The notes beneath the pieces are model-generated. The model saw only the letters and a program-made list of their open reading frames with translations, was not told the DNA's origin and did not search any database. The translations under genes and the position numbers were made by a program. From Adiantum capillus-veneris (lineage: Eukaryota > Streptophyta > Polypodiopsida > Polypodiales > Pteridaceae), in the NCBI GenBank assembly GCA_014529385.2, contig CM043963.1:66818895-66882894 (forward strand): a stretch of DNA of 64,000 nt, written 5' to 3'. The first letter of the stretch is position 1, and each line of letters begins with the position of its first letter. Below, piece by piece: positions 40,115 through 52,940 of the stretch.

Positions 40115-40879
40115 TGAGGTTATTTGTTCTCTTATTGCATATGGGATTTTTGTCCCGTGCCATTTGACACTTTTTGGGGTGCCCCCCTTTGGAACTCCAT
40201 GGTCTCCATCAAATTGGTCACATATTCAATGGTCTTGCACTAAAAAGGAATTTGCAATTCAATTTGGGTTCCCTAAGTCTATATTGGACCCCGATCTCAA
40301 TGGCTGCAAACCCAACCTAGAATTTGGCCCTCAAGTCATCGAATTTTTTTATCCTTACTCTGCATTTCCCCACCCTAGTGTCTTCAAAATCCATAGAATA
40401 TGTTTGAGACCATAGTAAATTAGCTTTAACCTCCTTGTTTTAAGCCCAAATCGGGTGTTGCAAAGCTCCATCTTATCCAAAAAGCATCACCTAGACTCCA
40501 AGCATCAATTTGGTTGCAAACTGTCAAACTATACACCAAAATCAAGCCTTTCAAAAGCCCATGCACTCAAGACATGACCCTCATACTTGGGTGAAAAATT
40601 GATGGTATGCAAGAACAAAACATTGGATGCAGAGAACCTATATTCTATCATGTAGATACCTACTCAATGTACCATCACATTTGGTGAGTTATTAAAGATA
40701 GACCACATATATGGAAAGATTTGCAAGGCACATTAGAAATAATGGTCATAATGGGATCAAGCAAAGAAAAAATCAAAGGGTTTCATCAAGAGGAATCTTG
40801 GGAAAATTTATCAAATCTATACCTAGGAACAAGGCAACACAACTTTTTTGGTAGAATATTTAGATGTAAACAACCATGG
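40113..40879. other. Unassigned stretch before element C
   Basis: One 126-codon frame crosses the GT repeat but lacks known motifs. Could be the decayed gag region of element C; no gag motif is readable. Confidence 0.4.
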
Positions 40880-43481
40880 TTGTTCTAGGAAGTGGGGAAA
40901 GCATTTCCATCACAAAAAAAAGAAATCTTGGAAGCCTAGGGAAGACCTGAAATTATGCGCAATGGGTGAACGCGCAGCTGGAAGATGGGAACATTGAAAA
41001 GACCATGGGCTTATTAGAAAATTTGATATAGTCAGCTCTTGCAAGTTTGACTATCATCATAGTTTTTCCATTTTAGGTTTTGGGAAAAAATTGAACTATG
41101 AAATAATCTTGGGACAACCTTTTATGAGACAAATATAGTTGATCCAAGACTGGGAAAATGATTATCTCTACTTGAAACAAGCTGGATCAATTACAAGGGT
41201 AAACCTGAAAGACCACTCATACAAGGATTACCTCAAGACACCAATCCAACAAATGGATTTAAAGACTTCCATCAAAACTAAATTGTTGTCCTGGTTGAAC
41301 AAAGACACACCGATTTGGATGTGTGAAGCCTCATAGAATGGTAGTCCACAAAGAGAAGATTGTATCTTGGATCCATATGTAAATGGCATTGATTACATAC
41401 CAATACCTTTTTCAAAACATTTGTTTGAGCCATTTGAGAGGACTTAGATTTTGGCCACCATGGATGTATGTGTCAATGAGTCCACACCCACTATATTTCA
41501 TGACGAAGAGGGCTATGAATATTTTCCCATCCAAATTGTGATTATTGAACTCTTGGCTGAATAGCGATTTTTTCTTAGATCACTATGACGATGCCACCAA
41601 TGAGTTAGAGGAGGAAAATTTCACTACTAAGCAATCCAACTTTGAAAAAGAGCATGTGAGATCAAAATTTCTATTGCGAGGAGGGGAGGAGAAGTTTTTG
41701 AATTCTTCTATCAGCATTGAAGATTCCAACAAACATATCATAAGAAACAAGACAATAAACTGAGAAAATATTAGTATGTGTCAGGGAACAAATGTTGATT
41801 TTTTATGATGGTATATGAAGAAGATTGTATCAAGGATAAGATGGCAAGCATACATCCCATCTCAAAGAGTGGAAAAAACATGAAATGACAACCCAAAGTA
41901 AAAGAAGAATCGATAAAATTTGATAAAACCAAAGAAAAGGAACCTTCAATGAGGAAAACGGAGTGGAAAGCTAAGTGCATGGAGTTGAAGAGAATCTCAA
42001 AGGAGGTGTGGACCACTCAAATGGAGTTCAATAAAAACAAACCAGGGGCTATCAATGTTCCATCACATTACAAAAAGGTATACTTTGTAGGATCCAAAGA
42101 ATCATAGTGGAGCAGCCTGAAAATTTCTATGAAGGTCGGGAGAATGCCAAAAGGGTTGACCTAGTGGCACCTAGGAAAGAACCAGAACTAGAATACATAG
42201 CTACATACCTGTCTCAAGAAGATAAAGAAATCCTCATTGCAATTCTAAAAGAGTATAGGGACATATTTGCATAGTCATATAAAAATCTTAAGGGAGTAGA
42301 TCTTGACAAATAAGGGAGTGAAAACAAAAAAAAATTCAACACACTATTCCTATGAGAGATGATGCCAAGCCAAGTAGATAGGACTTGATACGTATAATGA
42401 GACATTTGCCAAAAAAAAAAAGGAGGAGATAGATAAACTCAAGGAATCTAATTTCATCTACAAAATAGAACACAATGACTAGATGTCACCAGTTGTGGTG
42501 GTACCAAAGAAAAACTTAGAGTGTGTGTGAATATCAAGAAGGTGACCACTACTACAATACGAGATAAGTATACTCTTCCTATCATTGATCATGTTTTAGA
42601 GTGAGAAGACAAAAAAGTAGCTTACAACTTCTTGGATGGATTTTTTGGTTACAATCAGCTACCCATTGATCCAAAAGATCAACACAAAACAATGGGGAAT
42701 ATTTTCTTATCAAGTCATGCCTTTTGGGATGACCAATGCACCAACAAATTTCCAAAGGTTAATGAGCCATGCATTCAAAAAATATTTGAAAAATGTCCTG
42801 GAAGTTTACATGGATGATATTTGTGTGCATTCAGCAAATAGAGAAGACCATTTTGAGCACCTAAAGTGTGTCTTTAAGAAATTCTATTTATATAGGATTT
42901 ATTTAAAATCTAAAAATGTGTATTTATGGTTAGATAGGGAAACAGACATATGGTCTCTAAAAATGGAGTTGCACTTGATATGAAAAAGTTGGAAGTAATT
43001 GTCAAGGTACCTAGACTAATGATTATGAAGGAAGTTTAGGAACTTAAGGGACATTGTGGATACTATTGTAGATTTATCTACATGCATGTCATCAGTTCCA
43101 AACTCATCTATAGCCTTACCATTCTCTTTGAATGGAAAAAAGGGTATGAAGAGTCCTTTTAGAAGATCAAACAAGCTTTGTCTTTAACACCCCTATTGAA
43201 GATGCCAAACTGGAATAAAATTTTACATGTGCATGGGGATGCATCAAACTTTGCAATTGGTAGGATATTAGCATAACCAGGAAAGGGGACAATGGATTTT
43301 TCTATCTCATATGCTAGCAGACAATTGAACAAAATGAAAAAGAATCACACCACAATCAAAAGAGACGGACTAATGATGGTCTATTCAACTAGAAAATTTA
43401 GGCATTACTTAATAGATGATAGGTTCTGTCTTCTTTGTGGACTACCAAGCCCTAATTTATTTGGTCAACAAGCCATGACAT
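40880..43481 (+). pseudogene. Element C, left part: decayed pol related to element B
   Basis: Homologous to element B 15420-18090. Protease remnant at about 40880-41180 (a GSG in place of DSG, IILGQPFMRQ, then IQDWENDYLYLK). The after-protease region TRVNLKDHSYKDYLKTPIQQ and WMCEAS aligns with B at 15735-15880. RT is at 42450-42990 with FGYNQLPIDPKDQHKT, MPFGMTNAPTNFQRLMSHAF and VYMDDICVHS. The RNase H start is at 43190-43481 (HVHGDASNFAIG with Asp changed, SYASRQLNKMKKNHTTIKRDGL). Many stops and indels make it far older than B. It breaks at 43481 and resumes at 58047. Confidence 0.85.
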
Positions 43482-43692
43482 TGAGGTGGTCCACGGAAAG
43501 CAGTAGGAAAAGTTGCCTCTAGACACCTCTCAAGGCTCTCGTGCTCCTCATAGGGTTTAAGGGTCTAACACAAAACACAAAACACACACAGACCCCAAAC
43601 ACAACAGCACACCCAAATACCACACAAAAAATATAGAAAATGTAGGGGTACCACCTAGTTTTATTGTATCATAAACTAGCATGTGAGCAAAG

Positions 43693-43731
<39 letters not shown>

Positions 43732-44003
43732 TGAGAGAGAGAGAGAGCATCAGGAAGAGGATGGGTTCTAGAAAGGCCTCTTTATTTTCCATGAGATTAT
43801 GGAGGTGATGAACATTTTGACGAATGATGGGTGTATAAGAGATGTGTAAGAGTGGTCAAAGGATGCACTTTTCCCCTTAAAAAATAGGTGGACAATTCTA
43901 TGACTTTTTGCCTTCCATAACTCCCACATATGATCTCCAATTTGAGCGGAGATCAAAGATCTGCAGTCTACACGTTGAGCTCTTTCCATAGATATGATAC
44001 GTG
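43482..44003 (-). repeat. Element D 3' LTR, outer part
   Basis: Placed by the flank match to element C and the start TGAGGTGG. Contains (GT)n and (GA)n at 43692-43757. No second copy survives to confirm it because the 5' LTR lacks this part. Confidence 0.5.
43999..44003. other. Target-site duplication of copia 2, left copy
   Basis: ACGTG, repeated at 51492-51496. Confidence 0.95.
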
Positions 44004-44195
44004 TGTTGGGGTATAAAGCCCAATGTGGTCGCCTAGGTAAGTGGGGGGGCCGCCAGGTATGTACACATATTCTTTTGTAAAAACCTAATAAGAACTCACT
44101 ATGCTCTACACATTACAGTAGAGCGAGTTCACCATATTGTCGTGCTCTTCTTCTCGCACTCTCTCTCGCGTCGCACTTCCGCTCGTACTCCTTCA
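44004..44195 (+). repeat. 5' LTR of copia 2 (192 bp)
   Basis: Starts TGTTGGGGTATAAAG and ends CTCCTTCA; same length as the 3' copy. Confidence 0.95.
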
Positions 44196-44197
44196 AC

Positions 44198-44209
44198 TGG
44201 TATCAGAGC
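44198..44209 (+). other. Primer binding site of copia 2 (tRNA-iMet)
   Basis: TGGTATCAGAGC two bases after the LTR. Confidence 0.95.
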
Positions 44210-47200
44210 TCAGATCGAGGCTCGGGGCAGCATTTGCAGGTAGCCAGAGTCACCTGCTCAGATTGGAGTGAGATTCCACAGGCTAAGACATGGCCCCAAA
44301 TCTTGTAGGAGATATCGAAGGACTTGGTGTTCTCCGAATTTCATTCTGAGGTCATCTCGGCCATCGTTCGGCTTCGACAAAGTTCTGCGCAGGCCATTTT
44401 CGACTACGTGGTCTCGGCGGGTGCAGATCCGACTCTGAAAATTTGGGGTTTCGGCCTACGACTGCAGGTGCTGAGGATATCTGCACTTCCAAAGTGCTCA
44501 TTTGTGGCTGTCTACACAAAGAAGGACAGCTCACAGTTCTTGGAGGCGTGTCACATACGACATGGACGCACCTACACACAAACTATAGGCGACATCCACT
44601 AGTTCATCAGGTAGCTTGTGTTTGCTGCTTGATATTCCAGATTTCATCCTGACATTGCAGGTACTTCCATATGGGATGTGTTGTCAGATATGATGTATGT
44701 CTGTTGAGGGTTTGTTGGCTGTGAGTCACGCAGCAAATAACCGCCGCAGCGGTTACATCATACAGTGGGAAATTTGTGGATGTATGACTTTGTGGGAAGT
44801 CTATGTATTGTCAGATTTACTGCAGCCTTTGTTGAGGGTTGAGTGAGGTTTTATTGAGCTGGGGGATTCTCAAATGTTGAGATCCTTTCGGTGATACAGG
44901 TCTTGGAGTGATCCCTCGAGCATCCTTAGATAGGCAGCTAGGATGTATTGACTGTGAGTTAGACAGTTAGGATTGCATCTTTGCTTTACTGCCGTTGAGA
45001 CATTGTCGCAGTCTATGATTACAGGACAGTGAGAGACAGTACAGGTGCAGGACAGGTTTACCCACAGCTTATAGTGTTAGAGAGACAGTGATTTTTTGAG
45101 CTGTTTTTGGTCTGTTTTTGGAGTACACCAGAGCCATTTTACAGAGGAGACTCTGCCGAAATTTATGCAGAATCTGAAGCTTTCTTGTGAGGCATGCTTT
45201 TCCATGCATGGGAACCCCCCATATTTTTTTTCTCTTTTACCAAAAATATTTCCTATTATACAAGTTACTTTTGATTTTTTCTTCCTTTTTTCACAAACGT
45301 TTTAGCCTTTATTAAATAAATAAGACTTATTCTAAATCAATCACGATGTAGCATAAATAAGTAAGCTTTCTTTGTTGATCTCTCTTTTGACCTTAAATAT
45401 TAAATATATATATATATTAAATTACATTATATATTTTAGTATTTTCTAATATATTTTTCATGTATATATATTATTCCACCCTACCAAATATTTTATTCAC
45501 TAGTTTTCATTTTCAAACCTCAACCCCACTTTCAAATTTCAATAATACCTCCATCTAGATGATTGGCAATCTTTTCAAAACTCTAGGTCATGTTTTCATA
45601 CACATGAAGGAGCTCACACTTGAAGGCAAGAGAGAAGTCAACTCAAAGGGGACCACCAAAAGACCTTTGCAGCCACAAATAATACATTATTTGGCTGAAT
45701 TTTTTAAGTAGAGAAAAACCCCGAATCTGAAGGAGTGTTCAACATAAAAGATGTAGCTCGTGATCTCAACTTTTAGCTCAATTTTTTTCAGAATTTTTGG
45801 AGTTATGAACACGGAGATATGGTTTTTGTAGTGGACCCCAGTTTTCTCGTGTAATGGTGACACAAGCCATCCCCAATTTTCTTCCCTCTAGAATGGCTAT
45901 GGTTCTACAAGTCTTCAAGCATGATTACAAGAGACAAGGCTCTTTTAATGAGTTCTTGGCAAGTCTAGAGTGATTCTATCACCATTTTTGGAGGATCCAT
46001 CCTCATCAACAACTATCCACCTTTGACAATCTCTCTTGTAAATTTCTTACCTCTCTCTTCTCTCCCTAATAAGCTTATGTCTAGCCAAAGCTAGACTATT
46101 GTAAATATCTCCTATCCTCTACATCCTACCCACATTCTCTTATCTTCTCTCTCTATTGACTCGAGTATTTTAAATAATGAGGAGACAAGATGGGAGCCAC
46201 AGTCACATGCACCCCATTTTCCTAGTCACCAAAGTGGGACACTCACCTCAAATAGAAATATTGCTAAAACCTCCCCTTCTTCCCTATATAAGGAGGCCAT
46301 GAGAGCTCACTTAAAAAACACACATACACACACACACCTATCCATACACACTCTTGTGCTACATGCTTGTAGCATGAACCCTAATCACATAATCACAACA
46401 CCATCATCATCACCATCACCATGCACAAAATATGAGCACCACACCTCCACACCACTTGTAATTAAGGGTTGAAGGCACAATTTCAAGAAGAAGAAGGGTG
46501 GACACACTCATGATATTCCTCTCCATCAACTCCCATCTCTCCATTATGCCTCCTACGATCTTGTCCCCTTCTCATTTTCCTGCCATACGCTACCTATTGT
46601 ATTCATCTTTTGCAAGCAATCAACACATTCCATCTTGGTGCCATACTTTGTGTCGCTTTGGATACATCTCATTGTGAGTATGGTATATGCTTGTTCCTTC
46701 CCTTTTTTTTTCTACTTATGTAAAGGTGTGCGGATTCGCCACCATACACACACTCTCTCTCTCTCCCTCTCATATTCCTATCATCTTGCTACTTCCATCT
46801 TGCAGGTGTGCGGATTCGCCACCTCTTGTATGATAAGTGAGCATACTCGCAAGTTTCCCCTACCTCATTATCTTCCTTACTAACATGCACGAGTAGCAAG
46901 CCCATTCTCACTCATTCACCACTCCTCTCACCTTATTCTCCGACCACCCCATTCCACATTTGGGCGTGGATCTTGAAATTGTTTTCCATGGCATGCTTTA
47001 TTGTGTATATGTATGCATCCTAGCCGCATATCGTGCTAGGTGGTGCCCCTATTGTGTATCCCCCATGATGAGGCCATTGTGCATAGTCTTGGTGTAGAGG
47101 CCACCGGGTCTATTTTTCACTTCCGCCTCTCACTTGGTTCATTTGACAGGTTGATATTGGTTCAGAGCTCAGTTTACAAGGGAAACTCCGCCGAATTTTC

Positions 47201-47231
47201 CCAGGAAAGTAAACTACTGTGAAGTGTAGCT
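44210..47231 (+). other. Leader of copia 2, enlarged by an insertion
   Basis: No ORF with known motifs. CAGAGCCATTTTACAGAGGA followed by CTCTGCCGAAATTT (45127-45165) is echoed by CAGAGCTCAGTTTACAAGGGA and CTCCGCCGAATTTT just before gag (47162-47200). The sequence between (about 45205-47150) looks foreign: A/T-rich, then a TATATAAGG box (46285-46293), CA repeats and a C/T-rich tract, an LTR-like make-up. TTTTCCATG occurs at 45206 and 46982. I suspect an inserted solo LTR but cannot fix its ends. Confidence 0.5.
46725..46823 (+). repeat. 19-bp direct repeat 80 bp apart
   Basis: GGTGTGCGGATTCGCCACC at 46725-46743 and again at 46805-46823. The first is preceded by AAA and the second by TTGCA, so AG-GT borders exist at both. 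Confidence 0.9.
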
Positions 47232-49766
47232 ATGGCTGGATCACAAGACACTGCTCTTTACAATATCAAGAAGCTGGATGGAACCAATTTCCCATTGTGG
47301 AAGAAACATATTTGGCACGTGTTTGTACAAAAGAAGTAGATAAAACCTATAAAGCTCAAGGGGATAAAACCACAAGATATGGACGAAGATGAATGGAGCG
47401 AAATGGATGAATTGGCACTTTCTACCATTATGCTGACTTTGGCAGAAAGCGTTTACTTCAATATAGCAAACGAGATGTCGGCTTATGAAGCATGGACAAG
47501 GCTGAGTGATCTTTATGAGAAACAGAGTGTAGTTTCACAGGTATACTGGGTTAAGAAGCTTGTTGACTTGAAGATGAAAGAAGGGACACCTATGTCCAAT
47601 CATGTGAATGAATTCAACACCATCTACAGTCAGTTGTCAGCTCAAGGTGTCAAGTTTGATGAACCTGTTAGAGCTATGTTCCTGTTGATCACATTACCAA
47701 AAAGTTGGTATACTTTTCGCACATCTTTGAGTAATTCTGCACCTCCAGATGGTTTGACCATAGCAGGTATAGAAGGCAGTCTGCTTACTGAAGAAACCAA
47801 CAGAAAGACAATGGACAAAGGCAAAGGAACAGCCTTAGTTGTCAAGGGAAGGACCAAAGAAAAGTACAAAGGTGGAAAGAGGGATCAGTCTCGTAGCAAC
47901 TCCCGCAGTGCTAAAGGCAAGAGTGACATAGAATGCTACCATTGTGGCAAGAAGGGTCACATGAAAGAAGACTGCAAAGAATGGAAAGAAAAAAAAGGCA
48001 AAGAGAAAGCAGAAGACCATGGTGAGAAGAACAAGTCCTCAGTGAAGATTCAAGAAATAAATGTGACAAACACTCTTGCAGAGGATGACAGTCTAGTGTC
48101 AGGAGATATCTACTTCTTGAAAAATACAATGGACTCAGCTCTTCTTACAGCATCTGATGAAAATGCACTGAGTAACTGGATTATAGACTCAGGGGCATCA
48201 CTTCATGTGTCTCCAAACAAGGAGTGGTTAACCTCTTATGTGACCACTAAAGATCATGTTCGGCTAGGCAATGGGCAGACATGTGAGATCTTAGGTGTTG
48301 GAGATGTTCAATTGAAGTTTCAAAATTGCTCTTCTTTCACGCTGAAGAATGTGAGACATGTTCCCACAATTACAAAAAGCTTGATCAGCACAGGTTTACT
48401 TGATGATGTTGGCTACGTAACCACTTTTGGACAGAACATGTGGAAGATATCCAAGGGTTCTATGACAATAGTACATGGAGTAAAGTTTGGAGGACTTTAC
48501 ATGATTTATGTATCAAATGTCTCTAAAAATGTAATCAATGTAACCGAGCAACCGAACGTTTCTTTGTGGCATAGCCGGTTAGGACATATGTCCAAGAAGG
48601 GAATGGAAATCTTGTCTCGTTTTGGTTATTTGCCTGGCTTTTTATTTAATGATTTTGAATTCTATGAACATTGTCTGTATGGTAAGCAAACACAGCAGCC
48701 ACATAAGCATAGAAGCAGTAGAAGAGATACACAGTTGGCACTTGTTCATAGTGATTTGTGTGGACCTATGCCTAACCAATCTCTAGGGGGAGCTTCTTAC
48801 TTTATGACATTTATAGATGATTACTCGAGGAAAGTATGGGTTTACTTTCTCAAGAATAAGGATGAGGCGTTTAGTGTTTTCAAAACGTTTGTGACACTTG
48901 TGGAGAATCAGAGTGGCAAGAAGCTTAAATGCTTATGCACTGACAATGGTGGAGAGTATGTTTCAAAGGCCTTTCAGGACTTTTGTGAGTCAAAAGGTAT
49001 AAAACGTGAACTTACTGCTCCTTACAATCCTCCTCAAAATGGTGTTGCTGAGAGGATGAATAGGACCATACAAGAGAAGGTCAAAAGTATGTTGTCTAAT
49101 GCACAGCTGCCAAATGGGTTTTGGGCTGAAGCTGTATCCACAGCTGTTCATCTTATAAATAGATCTCCTAGCAAGGTTTTGCAGAAGGATTCAGTGGCAG
49201 AGATGGTATGGTCAGGCAAAATGCCCTCATACAAGCATCTCAGAGTCTTTGGCTGTGAGGCATATACTCATGTTCCAAAGGAATTTAGGAACAAACTTGA
49301 GCCAAAGAGTAGAAAGTGCATCTTTCTAGGCTATGGTAATTCTGGTGAGATGGGGTACAGACTTTGGGATCCCGAAACTAGAAAGGTTATCCGCAGCAAT
49401 GATGTTCACTTTAATGAAGCCAAATATCATTCTAAGCCAGAGAGGGTTGAGGAGATTAGAAGAGTTGTCTTCCAAGAAGATGGACCTGCACGTGCAAGAC
49501 AAAATGTCAGGGCTCAAGAGGAGCAAGGACAGGATAGAGTGGAACCACAGGTTGTGGCTGAGCCTGAGCCACCTATTGTGCGTAGATATGGAAGTATCAC
49601 GCGACCTCCTGATAGGTTTGTTCCATCTATGAACGATGTCATGTTGACTGATTGCAATGAGCCTTCATGTTACAAGGAAGCAGTGCAAATGAAGGACTCC
49701 AAGAATTGGCAATTGGCCATGCAGTCAAAGATGACAGCTCTGCATAAAACCAGACATGGAAGCTAG
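47232..49766 (+). pseudogene. Copia 2 gag, protease and integrase
   Basis: ATG at 47232 (MAGSQDTALYNIKKLDGTNFPLWKKHI) with a TAG about 35 codons in (near 47338); the frame is then open for 795 codons from 47379. Gag: MSNHVNEFNTIYSQLSAQGV and zinc knuckle CYHCGKKGHMKEDC (about 47935). Protease: WIIDSGASLHVSPNKEW. GAG-pre-integrase: LWHSRLGHMSKKGMEIL. The integrase core has LVHSDLCGPM, FMTFIDDYSRKVWVYFLK, CTDNGGEYVSKAF and NGVAERMNRTIQE, so all three acidic residues remain. The tail GYRLWDPETRKVIRSNDVHFNE is typical of copia. A frameshift near 49750 precedes RT. Confidence 0.93.
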
Positions 49767-50538
49767 TTAAATTACCACAGGGCAAAAAGGCTCTACCTTG
49801 TAAATGGGTTTACAGGTATAAGATCACCACTAATGATAGTCAGCCAAAGTACAAAGCAAGGCTTGTTGCCAAGGGCTTTAAGCAAGAACAAGGCATTGAC
49901 TTTGATGAAGTCTTCTCTCCGGTGATCAAGATGACTACATTGAGATGCTTTCTTGCATTGGTTTCCATATTCGATTTGGTGTGGCACCAAATGGATTTCA
50001 AGACAGCGTTTTTGCATGGTGATTTAGATGTAGAAATTTACATGCAACAGCCAGAAGGGTTTGTTGAGAAAGGCAAGGAAGGTTTGGTATGCCAGTTGTT
50101 AAAGAGTCTTTATGGCTTAAAACAATCACCGAGGGCATGGTACCATAATTTCCACAAGTTTATGCTTTCTCAAGGCTACAAACTTAGTGAGTTCGATCAC
50201 TGTCTATATACAAAGAAGGCTAAGGATGGCAGTTGGATGATCCTTATTTTGTATGTAGATGACATGTTGATTGCTGGCAAGCACTTGGAAGAAATTTTAG
50301 CTTTGAAGTCAAAGATGGAAAAATTGTTTGACATGAAAGACATGGGTGAGGCAATTCATATACTTGGTATGCGCATTGAGAGAGACAGATCAAAGAAGTT
50401 GATTTGGTTATATCAAACAGAGTATATTGATAAGGTTTTGCAACGTTTCAATATGGAGAAGGGAAAGGCATTGAGTGTTCCATTGCCACCATATGTGAAA
50501 CTTAGCAAACAAGATTGTCATGTGTCTGAGGAAGAATA
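49767..50538 (+). pseudogene. Copia 2 reverse transcriptase
   Basis: Reads WKLVKLPQGKKALPCKWVYRYK at its start, then ARLVAKGFKQEQGIDFDEVFSP, MDFKTAFLHGDLDVEIYMQQP, LLKSLYGLKQSPRAWYHNF and catalytic LYVDDMLIAG. The catalytic residues are intact. Ends at a TAG at 50537-50539, just before the PYASAVGSFMYAM motif that links to RNase H. Confidence 0.92.
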
Positions 50539-50539
50539 G

Positions 50540-51210
50540 GCTGAAATGGATAAGATTCCATATGCGTCTGCAGTGGGTAGTTTTATGTATGCAATGATTG
50601 CTACTCGCTCAGACATTGCATTGCAGTGGGAGTAGTAAGTCGATACATGTCAAGCCCAGGCAAGAAACATTGGGAGGCAGTGAAAGGAATATTGAGATAC
50701 CTGAAAGCTACAAAGAGTATGCGTATATGCTATGGGAGTCAGGAGCTAAGTGTAAAGGGTTTTACAGACTCAGATTATGCAGGTGACTTATGCAACCAAA
50801 GGTCTACATCAGGGTATGTCTTTACATTGACTGGTGGAGCAAAATCATGGCGTTCTAGATTACAAGATTTTGTTACTCAGTCTACTACAGAGGCTGAATA
50901 TGTTGCAACATCAGAGGCATGCAAAGAATTAATTTGTCTTAATCGACTAGTAACAGATTTGGGAATCAAAGAAGAGATGCCTGTGTTATATTGTGATAGT
51001 CAAAGTGCTATACAATTGGATCGCAATCCAGTTTATCACTCAAAGACAAAGCATGTGGATGTGAAGTATCATTTCATCAGGGAAATGCTTGAGGATAAGC
51101 AACTTCATCTTGTCAAAGTTCACACCACAGAAAATCCTGCTGATCTACTTACAAAAGGACTTCCCTTAGAGAGCTTTGCGCATTATCGCAAGCAGTTAGG
51201 TGTAGGGTAG
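50540..51210 (+). pseudogene. Copia 2 RNase H
   Basis: After PYASAVGSFMYAMIATRSDIA a frameshift near 50625 moves reading to YMSSPGKKHWEAVKGILRYL, FTDSDYAGDLCNQRSTSGYV (Asp), STTEAEYVATSEACKE (Glu), YCDSQSAIQLDRNPVYHSKT (Asp) and ENPADLLTKGLPLE. The pol end is at 51210. Active-site residues are present. Confidence 0.92.
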
Positions 51211-51288
51211 TACATCACTTATCTACATCTCTTGTGTATTAGCTTGTATAGTAGCTTCTCTCACACTTAAAATGCCACATTGGACTTT

Positions 51289-51299
51289 AAGTGGGAGGT
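51289..51299 (+). other. Polypurine tract of copia 2
   Basis: AAGTGGGAGGT directly before the LTR TGTTGGGG. Confidence 0.85.
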
Positions 51300-51491
51300 T
51301 GTTGGGGTATAAAACCCAATGTGGTCGCCCAAGTAAGTGGGCGGGCCGCTAGGTATGTACACATATTCTTTTGTAAAAACCTAATAAGAACTCAATATGC
51401 TCTACAAATTACAGTAGAGCGAGTTCACCATATCGTCGTGCTCTTCTTCTCACACTCTCTCTCGCATCGCACTTTCGCTCATACTCCTTCA
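51300..51491 (+). repeat. 3' LTR of copia 2 (192 bp)
   Basis: Same length as the 5' copy; about 12 substitutions, mostly C/T and G/A changes. Confidence 0.95.
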
Positions 51492-51496
51492 ACGTG
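51492..51496. other. Target-site duplication of copia 2, right copy
   Basis: ACGTG. Confidence 0.95.
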
Positions 51497-51675
51497 ACAC
51501 GGTTTTACCGGGTAGATTTTAAATTCCATTTTGGGGGGTAAATTTGAATTCTAATCAACTAGCCACTTTGCATGTTTGAATTCAGAAGTTATCCTTTTAG
51601 TGTTTCTAATACTAAAGGTTTGAATTTCTTAAACTTCCAAATAAAGAGGCCCTCCTATACCCCCATTATCTTCCT

Positions 51676-51711
<36 letters not shown>

Positions 51712-52858
51712 ACTTTTCTTAGCCAATGATGCAAGAACCTTCAAGAATTCATACTCAATACTTGAAGAAAATGGATAAGTGATAAGAGAAACTCAACTAA
51801 AAGAAAACAACAACACATAGACTAAACAAATATGACACCACAATGGTTAGAATTTTAGCTCCCATTCAACACAAAAACACACACTCAAAAAAACTACCCA
51901 CCCCATCTTAAGGAAAAGGGAGCCCCCTCCACCTTGAAACCCTCTTACAGTGGCTTACTTGAGACAATGGCTACACACACAAAGCTTCAATCAAAAAACC
52001 AACAAAACAAAGTACCCTTGAAACACTTACACTTGTGTGGATTCCATGATGTTTAGCAACACAAGACAAAGGAAAACCATCCAAATGCGGAGGCCAAAAC
52101 TACCACTTCTTTGATGAGACCACCAAAATGAGCATACAGTTGAAGACGCAGCCTCCAATTCCTCTCCTCTCTTCCTTTTGGCACACACTATGCAAAGCAC
52201 TTTGTATGCAAGACTTCTTGTGCAAAGCTTGTAGCCTCTCTCACAAGCCTCCTCTCAAACTCTCCTTCTCTAAACTTCTCACTTCTTCTTCTCATATGTG
52301 TCTTATCTTCTTCTATACTGTCATATCATATGTTTCATTACAAAGAGAGGCCCTCCTTTTATAGGTTTTTTGGAGGGATTAGAATTTTCATGATCACTTT
52401 TAGTTACACAAAACAAAGCTTTGCTTAGGAGTAATCTAATGTAGGTGAGGAAGATAGGTGGTAGGACTAGATTTGAGGTTGGTAGGTTAATAAAAGTTGA
52501 AATTAAAATTAGTGCTAACGTGGATTTATACAGTGGATAAGATAAGAGAGTATTTATAAATGGTGAAATTGGTGAGATGAGAAAGTAGCCGAATCTGAAA
52601 GATTCTCCATGGTTTCGTTGACTTGCCACCACCATTTTTTTGTGTCAAGTATTGATTCCACTGGATGGAGTCGATATTCCACTAAATTTTTCCACTTTGC
52701 GTGGATGAAACTCATAGGAGATTACAATTATGGAGCTAGGACATGAAATAGAGCAAGAAAAAAATAGGTAGTATATACTAGAAAAGAAATGGGAAAGGTA
52801 GATATACACAAAGAAGCCATGGCCAAGACTGTGAAGCTTCCTCTTCATTCTAGTGAAA

Positions 52859-52940
<82 letters not shown>

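Larger units (their letters stand above)
44004..51491 (+). mobile_element. Copia 2: complete Ty1/copia insertion (7.5 kb)
   Basis: 192-bp LTRs at both ends, 5-bp duplication ACGTG, tRNA-iMet primer site, a 3-kb leader, gag-pol in copia order (protease, integrase, RT, RNase H) and polypurine tract. The LTRs differ at about 12 of 192 positions, so it is clearly older than A and B. RNase H and RT motifs fit the Tork/Tnt1-like side of plant copia; a tree is needed. Broken by at least two stops and two frameshifts. Confidence 0.93.

Noticed and set aside
40035-40415. 126-codon frame across the GT repeat
   Set aside because: Its first part is a Cys-Val run translated from the microsatellite and the rest has no motif.
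41545-43522. Short frames in this interval as separate genes
   Set aside because: They align in order with pol of element B, so they are fragments of element C.
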